Assembly (NCBI GenBank): GCA_963693285.1
Contig: OY848922.1
Location: 8,420,923-8,484,922, forward strand
DNA: 64,000 bases
Origin: Xestospongia muta
Lineage: Eukaryota; Porifera; Demospongiae; Haplosclerida; Petrosiidae
Reading direction: 5' to 3'
Part shown: piece after piece, positions 1 through 10,600 of the stretch
Layout: each line of letters opens with the position of its first letter
How positions within the stretch are numbered: position 1 is the first letter of the stretch
The notes under the pieces: generated by a model
Database searches by the model: none
What the model was told of the DNA's origin: nothing
Seen by the model: the letters and a program-made list of their open reading frames with translations, nothing else
Program-made: the position numbers and the translations under genes

Positions 1-1237
1 ATTGATACATGTTAAACATGTGTGGTACTTTATTGAATTGAAATGAAACATTTGTAAAACGAATGCTAGTTATTGAAAAAATTTGGGAAGCAAAGAAACC
101 TGATCCAATGTATGCAGTATTGTTGTATATAGTGCAGTTATTAAACTCAGTACTACTACTTCCTTTTCGCGAATCAATGTACACTCCTCCTCCTTCATAA
201 GAAGCAGTATTGTTGTATATAGTGCAATTACTAAACTCAATATTACCACTTCCTTTTTGCAAAGAAATGTAAACTCCTCCTCCTCTATTCCAAGCAGTAT
301 TGTTGTATATAGTGCATTTACTAAACTCAGTTCTACCACTTCCTTTTTCCAACTCAATGTAAACTCCTCCTCCTTCTCCTCCATACTGAGCAGTATTGTT
401 GTATATAGTGCAATTACTAAACTCAATACTACCACTTCCTTTTTGCAACTCAATGTAAACTCCTCCTCCATACTGAACAATATTATGTGAAAACTCACTA
501 TTTTCAATGATTATCTCAACTTCAATTTCATTATCAAAATAATGCACCAAAGTCATACCACTTCCTATACCCAGTGTAAAATTTGATTTCACGATATTAA
601 CTCTGGATAGTTTTTTAACCTGGTCATCATAGTAAATTAATGTATTGCCTACATCAGTCTTAAGATCTCCATTATTAGCAAATGTGGAATTGATGATTAA
701 CACATCAAAACCATTGTAAAGAACTAGTCCAATATCAGAACTATTCTGGACTGATACCCATTCCAATGTCACATTATTGATGTCACCAAAGAATAAGCTA
801 ACACCATTACTTCTAATCAAATTATATCCATAGTTTGTTATTGTTATTGATTTTAATACAACATCTGTGCTATTAGTAAATTTTATACCACCTCTGTTGT
901 AATCACTACATCTTATTACTGAGGTAGATTGCATGACAGTCTCATGAAAGCCTTGTTCTATATGACCCAGTCCCTGTAGAGTTATATTACTTACACCACT
1001 GATCTCCAATATACCTTGTAGAAAATGAGTTCCCTCTAGGAAGTAAAAGATTGTGTCATCAGTGAAGTAAGATATATAATCAGCAATATAGTAGGAGAGG
1101 TTGTGACAAGGTAGGTCAGTATGAGGACAAGGTACTTCATTAGGATCTGCAGAGACATAATACTCAGAAGCAGTAACATATCCACTGTAGATATACAGTA
1201 TAACTGATGTTATATAATAGATATGACACCAGCTCAT
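1..1237 (-). CDS. PMP-like beta-helix repeat membrane protein, copy A (5' part, runs off the window)
   Basis: The reading frame is open from the ATG at 1237 to the window edge, so only about 412 N-terminal residues are seen. It opens with the same MSWCHIYY signal peptide as the three other copies, ending near VTA|SEYYV. A Asn-rich region of about 230 residues follows. Then come four repeats of the type FSNCTIYNNTA...GGGVYI, a pattern resembling the FxxN / GGx motifs of chlamydial polymorphic membrane protein (PMP) repeats, which form right-handed beta helices. The start is supported by a TATA box 105 bp upstream, at the same distance as in the paralogues. By homology the missing part should carry a Cys-rich segment and a polytopic membrane domain. 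Function unknown; a cell-surface role is inferred. Confidence 0.85.
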   Translation of the reverse strand, partial: MSWCHIYYITSVILYIYSGYVTASEYYVSADPNEVPCPHTDLPCHNLSYYIADYISYFTDDTIFYFLEGTHFLQGILEISGVSNITLQGLGHIEQGFHETVMQSTSVIRCSDYNRGGIKFTNSTDVVLKSITITNYGYNLIRSNGVSLFFGDINNVTLEWVSVQNSSDIGLVLYNGFDVLIINSTFANNGDLKTDVGNTLIYYDDQVKKLSRVNIVKSNFTLGIGSGMTLVHYFDNEIEVEIIIENSEFSHNIVQYGGGVYIELQKGSGSIEFSNCTIYNNTAQYGGEGGGVYIELEKGSGRTEFSKCTIYNNTAWNRGGGVYISLQKGSGNIEFSNCTIYNNTASYEGGGVYIDSRKGSSSTEFNNCTIYNNTAYIGSGFFASQIFSITSIRFTNVSFQFNKVPHMFNMYQ

Positions 1238-1333
1238 GACGGTAGCGTGTTAAACAGTAAAGACCAAATGAACAATAGAAAATTAATGTCAAACTGATGA
1301 AGAAACAAGATAATTTAAGTTGTATTTCTGCAG

Positions 1334-1342
1334 CCTTTTATA
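1334..1342 (-). promoter_or_regulatory. TATA box of PMP-like gene A
   Basis: TATAAAAGG on the minus strand, 105 bp upstream of the ATG at 1237. The same element lies 105-106 bp upstream of the three other complete 5' ends in the family (12971, 18723, 29675). Confidence 0.6.
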
Positions 1343-1465
1343 AACTGAAATATTACATGTTGACATCATTTCCTGTGAATACCATAGCAACTCATATAAT
1401 TTAGTATAAAATGAATGTAAGTAAATTACAAGATGTTACTATAGAATCTATCATAAATTGATGAA

Positions 1466-1697
1466 CATTGTAAAATTGATTTGTTGATTTAACCAATGTA
1501 TTGTTGTACAGGTTGTATGTAGCAAACTAATATGATGTGAAAATAGACATAACATTGTTTTTATTACTAATAAATATAATATTAATAATATTAGTAATCA
1601 AAACAGTGTTATGTTTACTTTCACATCATATTAAGTTTGCTACATACAACCTGTATAACAATATATTAGTTAAATTAACAAATCAAGTTTTACAGTG
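1466..1697. mobile_element. 232-bp MITE, copy 1 (Tc1/mariner-like)
   Basis: A nearly complete palindrome with arms of about 100 bp around an AT-rich centre. Its ends match the 10-bp terminal inverted repeat CACTGTAAAA of copies 2-4, with one change at the left end (CATTGTAAAA). The TA target duplication is kept on the right only. It has no coding capacity. The rest of 1238-2171 is the 5' flank of gene A plus spacer like that at 3366-3856; I see no gene in it. Confidence 0.75.
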
Positions 1698-2171
1698 TAG
1701 TTATGATAATTATATGATTAGTGCTCGTACTTGAGGAAACACTTCTAAACTAAATAATGAATAGTCTACTAATAACTGCAATAGTTTCATAAGAATTGTA
1801 GTAGCCACAAATTAAGTACTATAATTATGACATCATTGGTGTAGTCTAATATTGTAACTATATATTAGCTATATAGTGAATGGTGTTTGTCCTTGTAAGT
1901 CCATAATAAATGATGTTAGTCAGTCACTATATATCAATCACATACTGTTATATTTTAAGAGGTACATTAGTAACACTACCTGTAGTAGAGATTAAATTCA
2001 ACAGTGTCATCAGAAGTTATGGGAGGGGCTAACTACATAATATTGAACTAACTGATATGGTCAGTAGATATTAGATGCACTAGCCCTCAAACATAAAGTT
2101 ATACAAATCAAACATAATCATTTTATGAAATAGAATTGAAATAATTGTATTATATATCAAGATATCAAGCA

Positions 2172-3034
2172 TTAGTCATCTTCATCATCCAGTAGTGATT
2201 CTCGTCTCATTACTACTGATACCACACTCACTGAACTAGTTTCACATAATAAAACAGGAGATCCAGGATGTATTAAAGGAATTTCTGCATCATCAGTAAT
2301 AGGATCTAATCGAGGCTTCTTAAATACCTTCATGATTTTTGCAATTGGTTGTTTTAAACAAGATTTAGACAGATAGTCCCAGACATGATAGAGGATAATA
2401 CCACAGAATATTACAAATGATACTGATACTAAACCAACACTTAACAGTTGTCTTGAATGTGACGCTTTGTAAGTTTGTACACTCACATAAGCAATGAACA
2501 TGAGATTAAGAAAAAAGACATCTCTAGACAAGCCAAAGGTAAATGTTGATATATTCCTTTTAAAAGGAAGTACATTGATATAATAACAAATAAAAGAGAT
2601 GTTAACACATCCAAACTTATAGTAGCCTTAATATCTAGAGACACCAGTGCTAATATAACACGAACAAGTAGTAAAAATTCACTCCAAAAACGACACTTGT
2701 CCTTATATGGACCTCCATATGCATCAAAGAAAGGCTTCATATACTTTTGGCAGCAACACATGTATTTTGATAGAGGTCCTTCAAATAATGGTATAGCAAG
2801 AAGATAGAAAGTGTATGGTACAATTAGTAAAATGAGTACAGCCACTGAGAACAGGAACAATGGTAGATGACAATAACCTCCTACATATTGGACATTAGCA
2901 TCAATGTACCACCTCAATAATGTCACATTATTATTACCATTACACTGAATATTGGTGAAATAAAGAGCCTTGAAGACAGTACGTATCAGTTTGGTATAAG
3001 AGAGAAGGATCATAGTGGCTAGTACTGGAATTGC
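2172..3034 (-). pseudogene. Truncated PMP-like gene fragment B (frameshifted)
   Basis: Encodes only the C-terminal membrane domain and acidic tail (ending DDEDD). It is near-identical to fragment C, but a run of A has 6 bases near 2511-2516 where C and the complete genes have 7. This 1-base loss moves the frame inside the segment CLEMSFFLNLM. The piece lacks signal peptide, beta-helix repeats and Cys-rich segment. A sequencing error in the homopolymer cannot be excluded, but the truncation alone makes it a likely pseudogene. Confidence 0.8.
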
Positions 3035-3133
3035 TTGTCTAGTTTAGTATAAAATGAATGTAAGTAAACTATTCCAGGTAACCACTTTGTAAATTACAAG
3101 GTGTTATTATAGAATCTATCATAAATTGATGTA

Positions 3134-3365
3134 CACTGTAAAATTGATTTGTTGATTTAACCAATGTATTGTTGTACAGGTTGTATGTAGCAAACTAATA
3201 TGATGTGAAAATAGACATAACATTGTTTTTATTACTAATAAATATAATATTAATAATATTAGTAATCAAAACAGTGTTATGTTTACTTTCACATCATATT
3301 AAGTTTGCTACATACAACCTGTATAACAATATATTAGTTAAATTAACAAATCAAGTTTTACAGTG
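3134..3365. mobile_element. 232-bp MITE, copy 2
   Basis: Perfect CACTGTAAAA / TTTTACAGTG ends flanked by TA on both sides (3132-3133 and 3366-3367). Same length and internal palindrome as the copies at 1466, 4820 and 6509; it was probably multiplied with the host 1.69-kb unit rather than by separate insertions. Confidence 0.85.
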
Positions 3366-3856
3366 TAGTTATGATAATTTATGATTAGTGCTCGTACTTG
3401 AAGAAACACTTCTAAACTAAATAATGAATAGTCTACTAATAACTGCAATAGTTTCATAAGAATTGTAGTAACCACAAATTAAGTACTATAATTATGACAT
3501 CATTTGTGTAGTCTAATATTGTAACTATATATTAGCTATATAGTGAATGGTGTTTGTCCTTGTAAGTACACAATAAATGATGTTAGTCAGTCACTATATA
3601 TTAATCACATACTGTTATATTTTAAGAGGTACATTAGTAACACTACCAGTAGTAGAGATTAAATTTAACAGTGTCATCAGAAGTTATGGGAGGGGCTAAC
3701 TACACAATATTGAACTAATTGATATGGTCAGTAGATATTATATGCACTAGTAACAGCTCATATACCTAAACCCTCAAAAATAAAGATACAAATCAAACAT
3801 AATCATTTTATGAGGTAGAATTCAAACAATTGTATTATATATCAAGATATCAAGCA

Positions 3857-4720
3857 TTAGTCATCTTCATCATCCAGTAGTGATTCTCGTCTCATTACTA
3901 CTGATACCACACTCACTGAACTAGTTTCACATAATAAAACAGGAGATCCAGGATGTATTAAAGGAATTTCTGCATCATCAGTAATAGGATCTGGTAGAGG
4001 CTTCTTAAATACCTTCATGATTTTTGCAATTGGTTGTTTTAAACAAGATTTAAATAGATAATCCCAGACATGATAGAGGATAATACCACAGAATATTACA
4101 AATGATACTGATACTAAACCAACACTTAACAGTTGCCTTGAATTTGACTCTTTGTAAGTTTGTACACTCACATAAGCAATGAACATGAGATTAAGAAAAA
4201 AAGACATCTCTAGACAAGCCAAAGGTAAATGTTGATATATTCCTTTTAAAAGGAAGTACATTGATATAATAACAAATAAAAGAGATGTTAACACATCCAA
4301 ACTTATAGTAGCCTTAATATCTAGAGACACCAGTGCTAATATAACACGAACAAGTAGTAAAAATTCACTCCAAAAACGACACTTGTCCTTATATGGACCT
4401 CCATATGCATCAAAGAAAGGCTTCATATACTTTTGGCAGCAACACATGTATTTTGATAGAGGTCCTTCAAATAATGGTATAGCAAGAAGATAGAAAGTGT
4501 ATGGTACAATTAGTAAAATGAGTACAGCCACTGAGAACAGGAACAATGGTAGATGACAATAACCTCCTACATATTGGACATTAGCATCAATGTACCACCT
4601 CAATAATGTCACATTATTATTACCATTACACTGAATATTGGTGAAATAAAGAGCCTTGAAGACAGTACGTATCAGTTTGGTATAAGAGAGAAGGATCATA
4701 GTGGCTAGTACTGGAATTGC
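3857..4720 (-). pseudogene. Truncated PMP-like gene fragment C (open C-terminal domain)
   Basis: An uninterrupted 280-codon frame beginning at an internal Met (MILLSYTKL) covers the last six or so membrane segments and the tail of the family. No signal peptide, repeats or Cys-rich segment are present, and homology ends abruptly at 4720. Relative to gene E it lacks one Val in the segment LALVVSL and has SEF in place of TGF, changes shared with fragment B only. The last about 120 codons are instead identical to fragment D. It could in principle make a short multi-pass protein, but no 5' exon or promoter is evident. Confidence 0.75.
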
Positions 4721-4819
4721 TTGTCTAGTTTAGTATAAAATGAATGTAAGTAAACTATTCCAGGTAACCACTTTGTAAATTACAAGGTGTTATTATAGAA
4801 TCTATCATAAATTGATGTA

Positions 4820-5051
4820 CACTGTAAAATTGATTTGTTGATTTAACCAATGTATTGTTGTACAGGTTGTATGTAGCAAACTAATATGATGTGAAAATAG
4901 ACATAACATTGTTTTTATTACTAATAAATATAATATTAATAATATTAGTAATCAAAACAGTGTTATGTTTACTTTCACATCATATTAAGTTTGCTACATA
5001 CAACCTGTATAACAATATATTAGTTAAATTAACAAATCAAGTTTTACAGTG
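4820..5051. mobile_element. 232-bp MITE, copy 3
   Basis: CACTGTAAAA ends, TA on both flanks (4818-4819, 5052-5053); almost base-for-base the same as copy 2. Confidence 0.85.
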
Positions 5052-5542
5052 TAGTTATGATAATTTATGATTAGTGCTCGTACTTGAAGAAACACTTCTA
5101 AACTAAATAATGAATAGTCTACTAATAACTGCAATAGTTTCATAAGAATTGTAGTAACCACAAATTAAGTACTATAATTATGACATCATTTGTGTAGTCT
5201 AATATTGTAACTATATATTAGCTATATAGTGAATGGTGTTTGTCCTTGTAAGTACACAATAAATGATGTTAGTCAGTCACTATATATTAATCACATACTG
5301 TTATATTTTAAGAGGTACATTAGTAACACTACCAGTAGTAGAGATTAAATTTAACAGTGTCATCAGAAGTTATGGGAGGGGCTAACTACACAATATTGAA
5401 CTAATTGATATGGTCAGTAGATATTATATGCACTAGTAACAGCTCATATACCTAAACCCTCAAAAATAAAGATACAAATCAAACATAATCATTTTATGAG
5501 GTAGAATTCAAACAATTGTATTATATATCAAGATATCAAGCA

Positions 5543-6409
5543 TTAGTCATCTTCATCATCCAGTAGTGATTCTCGTCTCATTACTACTGATACCACACTC
5601 ACTGAACTAGTTTCACATAATAAAACAGGAGATCCAGGATGTATTAAAGGAATTTCTGCATCATCAGTAATAGGATCTGGTAGAGGCTTCTTAAATACCT
5701 TCATGATTTTTGCAATTGGTTGTTTTAAACAAGATTTAAATAGATAATCCCAGACATGATAGAGGATAATACCACAGAATATTACAAATGATACTGATAC
5801 TAAACCAACACTTAACAGTTGCCTTGAATTTGACTCTTTGTAAGTTTGTACACTCACATAAGCAATGAACATGAGATTAAGAAAAAAAGACATCTCTAGA
5901 CAAGCCAAAGGTAAATGTTGATATATTCCTTTTAAAAGGAATTACATTGATATAATAACAAATAAAAGAGATGTTAACACATCCAAACTTATAGTAGCCT
6001 TAATATCTAGAGACACAACCAGTGCTAATATAACACGAACAAGTAATAAAAATCCAGTCCAAAAACGACACTTGTCCTTATATGGACCTCCATATGCATC
6101 AAAGAAAGGCTTCATATACTTTTGGCAGCAGCACATGTATTTTGATAGAGGTCCTTCAAATAATGGTATAGTAAGAAGATAGAAAGTGTATGGTACAATT
6201 AGTAAAATGAGTACAGCCACTGAGAACAGGAACAATGGTAGATGACAATAACCTCCTACATATTGGATATTAGCATCAATGTACCACCTCAATAATGTCA
6301 CATTATTATTACCATTACACTGAATATTGATGAAATAAAGGGCCTTGAAGACAGTATGCATCAGTTTGGTATAAAAGAAAAGGATCATAGTGGCTAGTAC
6401 TGGAATTGC
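5543..6409 (-). pseudogene. Truncated PMP-like gene fragment D (premature stop)
   Basis: Same C-terminal piece as fragments B and C. A TAC (Tyr) codon of the other copies is TAA here, at about 5942-5944, within the segment normally read SMYFLLKG. That stop removes the last membrane segments and tail. The upstream half keeps TGF and LALVVSL as in the full genes, so it is not a simple copy of B or C. Confidence 0.85.
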
Positions 6410-6508
6410 TTGTCTAGTTTAGTATAAAATAGATGTAAGTAAACTATTCCAGGTAACCACTTTGTAAATTACAAGGTGTTATTATAGAATCTATCATAAA
6501 TTGATGTA

Positions 6509-6740
6509 CACTGTAAAATTGATTTGTTGATTTAACCAATGTATTGTTGTACATGTTGTATGTAGCAAACTAATATGATGTGAAAATAGACATAACATTG
6601 TTTTTATTACTAATAAATATAATATTAATAATATTAGTAATCAAAACAGTGTTATGTTTACTTTCACACCATATTAAGTTTGCTACATACAACCTGTATA
6701 ACAATATATTAGTTAAATTAACAAATCAATTTTTACAATG
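6509..6740. mobile_element. 232-bp MITE, copy 4
   Basis: Left end CACTGTAAAA, right end TTTTACAATG (one change), with TA flanks. Lies in the partial fourth unit. From about 7130 to 7602 the DNA matches the 3' flank type seen near 13540-13620 and 25260-25530, and holds no gene that I can see. Confidence 0.8.
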
Positions 6741-7602
6741 TAGTTATGATAATTTATGATTAGTGCTCGTACTTGAAGAAACACTTCTAAACTAAATAAT
6801 GAATAGTCTACTAATAACTGCAATAGTTTCATAAGAATTGTAGTAACCACAAATTAAGTACTATAATTATGACATCATTGGTGTAGTCTAATATTGTAAC
6901 TATATATTAGCTATATAGTGAATGGTGTTTGTCCTTGTAAGTACACAATAAATGATGTTAGTCAGTCACTATATATTAATCACATACTGTTATATTTTAA
7001 GAGGTACATTAGTAACACTACCAGTAGTAGAGATTAAATTTAACAGTGTCATCAGAAGTTATGGGAGGGGCTAACTACACAATATTGAACTAATTGATAT
7101 GGTCAGTAGATATTAGATACACTAGTAACAGTTCATATACATGTTCTATTGTATACATATTATGTTAGAATTATAAGACAAGGACACTTACTTAGTGTGT
7201 AAAGAATGAGGGACTGGTTTATGAGACTCAAGTATTAAAGTTCATGTTACACAGTTGCCATGGTAACTAATATGTCATCATTTCCTTTAAGAATAGATAT
7301 TTGAAATGAACTGGTAATTATGGTTATTTCATCTTTATTTTAATATATAATTGGTTGTGCTCAGAAAGGTCTTCAAACTAAAAGTGTACCTTTATAATTA
7401 ATACTAAATAACAACAAGAACAACAACAATATTAACAATAAGTTTAGTAATACATAATAACACACTTCTATGATATTATTATTTACATTACATACTGTTA
7501 TTACTGTTAACTACATATCAAAAATAAAGTTATACAAATAAAACATAATCAGTTTATGAGATAGAATTCAAACGATTGTATTATATATCAACAAATCAAA
7601 CA

Positions 7603-10600
7603 TTAGTAATCTTCATCATCCAGTAGTGATTCTCGTCTCATTACTACTGATACAACAGTCACTGAACTAGTTTCACATAATAAAGCAGGGGATCCAGGAC
7701 ACATTAAAGGAATTTCTGCATCATCAGTAACAGGATCTGGTGGAGGCTTCTTAAATACCTTCATGATTTTTGCAATTGGTTGTTTTAAACAAGATTTAGA
7801 TAGATAGTCCCAGACATGATAGAGGATAATACCACAGAATATTACAAATGATACTGATACTAAACCAACACTTAATAGTTGCCTTGAATGTGACGCTTTG
7901 TAAGTTTGTACACTCACATAAGCAATGAACATGAGATTAAGAAAAAAAGACATTTCTAGACAAGCCAAAGGTAAATGTTGATATATTCCTTTTAAAAGGA
8001 AGTACATTGATATAATAACAAATAAAAGAGATGTTAACACATCCAAACTTATAGTAGCCTTAATATCTAGAGACACAACCAGTGCTAATATAACACGAAC
8101 AAGTAGTAAAAATCCAGTCCAAAAACGACACTTGTCCTTATATGGACCTCCATATGCATCAAAGAAAGGCTTCATATACTTTTGGCAGCAACACATGTAT
8201 TTTGATAGAGGTCCTTCAAATAATGGTATAGCAAGAAGATAGAAAGTGTATGGTACAATTAGTAAAATGAGTACAGCCACTGAGAACAGGAACAATGGTA
8301 GATGACAATAACCTCCTACATATTGGACATTAGCATCAATGTACCACCTCAATAATGTCACATTATTATTACCATTACACTGAATATTGATGAAATAAAG
8401 AGCCTTGAAGACAGTACGTATCAGTTTAGTATAAGAGAGAAGGATCATAGTGGCTAGTACTGGAACTGCATGTGAACCCACAAGTCGAACCACTTTGCTG
8501 GAATATTGTGATGATATTACAATGAGTATTAGTAGAAACCAAACATAGGCTGGAAAAATAAACTGTAGCCATGTCTTACTGCAAGAATCCATACCATCAA
8601 TGAAACAAGTCTCAATACCCAGATCTAGATTGACCCAGGAAATGAATTGACTAAGAACTTTCACAGGACCATTGGGAAAGAAGATGGGTTCATATATTTT
8701 GACAACATTAGCATAGAATATAAGTCCATTGATTGTACCCAAAGACACAGTTAAGTTTAAAGCAATGATAAAAGCTACCAGTGCTATACCAGCTAAACCA
8801 AATGGAATGATAAGAGCTATGTAGTTATTAGTACATTGTCCACATTGATTGGAACCTAACATGAGACTGAGTCCTTCACTACATTGTCCACAGAGTATGC
8901 CAGATCGATTGTAAAGACACTGTGGATCAGGAGAGGTGATTTTAAATTGAACTGTTCCATCATTGCAGTAATCAAAGGGGCAGTGAGGATAAACAATAAG
9001 ACAGTCTGAGTCATTATTATAACCAATCCACATATCACCATCTCTAGTTATAATTTGAGTGTTAATATCACAAGTTATTGAAGATGTATTTAATTCAGAT
9101 CTACAAACACAAGTATCATTTACTAATGGATAACCAATTGGACAGGACTCAATACTAATGTCAATAAATATAGGATAAACTTCAAATGAAAGTCCACTGA
9201 TTAAATCTTCAAGTGTTACATAGACTTTTGTTGTGTTCAACGAAGAGTTTGCTGTTAACTTGAAGGTTACATTGGTACAAGTTGCATTTAGTCTAGTATT
9301 GTCAGTTTGTACAGTAGATGATGAACTATCTGATGTTGTCAATTTTATCACACCCTTTGTTAAGCCATCTTTATTACCAACAGTAGCTAGTGATATATTG
9401 ACATTAATTCCAGGTATTGCTGTTATATTGATGTTTGTAATAGAGCAATTTTGTATGTTTGATTCACAAAAACACACTTTGATAGGATCTGATGACACTA
9501 CTGATAGACCTTTCTGTTTAGGGTAATGAAATTGGTGATCAAAGTCAAAGTTGATACAATTTGAGATTTTACCTCCATACAAGACATCACCAGATATATC
9601 AGCTGTATTGTTGACAAAATATAACATTCTCTTAGTACCATTATTATAATAAGAAAGATTTTTAAAGGGACAATTTATGATGTCAATGTTATAAACAACT
9701 TGTGACACAAATATTCCTCCACCTGACTCACTGGCATGATTATTGACAAATGATATGTTTGTGTTCGGCTTTAATAATAATTGGCAGAATCCATATAAAG
9801 CAATGCCTCCACCATTAATACCAGAATTGTTTACAAATGTACTATGTCCATCAAATATTATTGGGCTATTGATACTCACTAAACCAGTTGTGTTATGATT
9901 ACTAATGTCAATTTGGCTAAACATAACATTTTCAATGTTCACTAGAAACACAGCAGATTGATATTTGTTAAGCTTGTTTGGTAGTCTATTGAATTGAAAT
10001 GAAACATTTGTAAAATGAATGCTACTTGTTGAAGTATAATATAAAGCATTAATGAACAGTCCTGATCCATAGAATGCAGTATTGTTGTATATAGTGCAAT
10101 TACTAAACTCAATACCAAAACTTCGATTATACAATCGAATGTGTATTCCTCCTCCCCACATAGAAGTATTGTTGTATATAGTGCAATTACTAAACTCAAT
10201 ACTACTACTTTCATTATTCAAATCAATGTACACTCCTCCTCCTCCATACCCAGCAGTATTATTGTGTATAGTGCAATTACTAAACTCAGTACTACCACTT
10301 CCATTCTTGAAATAAATGGTCATTCCTCCTCCATACCAAGCAGTATTGTTGTATATATTGCAATCACTAAACTCAGTACTACCACTTCCATTATGCAAAT
10401 AAATGGCCATTCCTCCTCCAATCCTAGCAGTATTGTTGTATATATTGCAATCACTACACTCAATACTACCACTTCCATTTTGCAACAAAATGTACACTCC
10501 TCCTCCACCCCTAGCAGTATTATTGTATATAGTACAGTTACTAAACACAGTACTACCATTTTCATTATGCAAATAAATGGCCATTCCTCCTCCACTAATC

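Larger units (their letters stand above)
1400..7130. repeat. Tandem array of about 1.69-kb units carrying truncated PMP-like gene 3' ends
   Basis: Units begin near 1400, 3041, 4727 and 6417 (the last partial). Each holds upstream-type sequence, a 232-bp MITE, the 3' flank, and the last about 280 codons of a PMP-like gene on the minus strand. At each left-hand end of the coding part (3034, 4720, 6409) homology to the complete genes stops at the same place, then runs directly into sequence of the kind found upstream of gene E. This looks like one illegitimate junction joining gene interior to promoter-side DNA, amplified afterwards by unequal crossing over. Spacers 3366-3856, 5052-5542 and 6741-7602 hold no gene that I can see. 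Confidence 0.85.

Noticed and set aside
1537..1734. 65-codon frame over the 232-bp MITE
   Set aside because: It spans the palindrome of a non-coding element; the composition is Ile/Leu-rich from AT content.
3857..4720. Fragment C as a complete small receptor gene
   Set aside because: It lacks signal peptide and promoter, and its 5' edge is the same artificial junction as in the broken fragments B and D.
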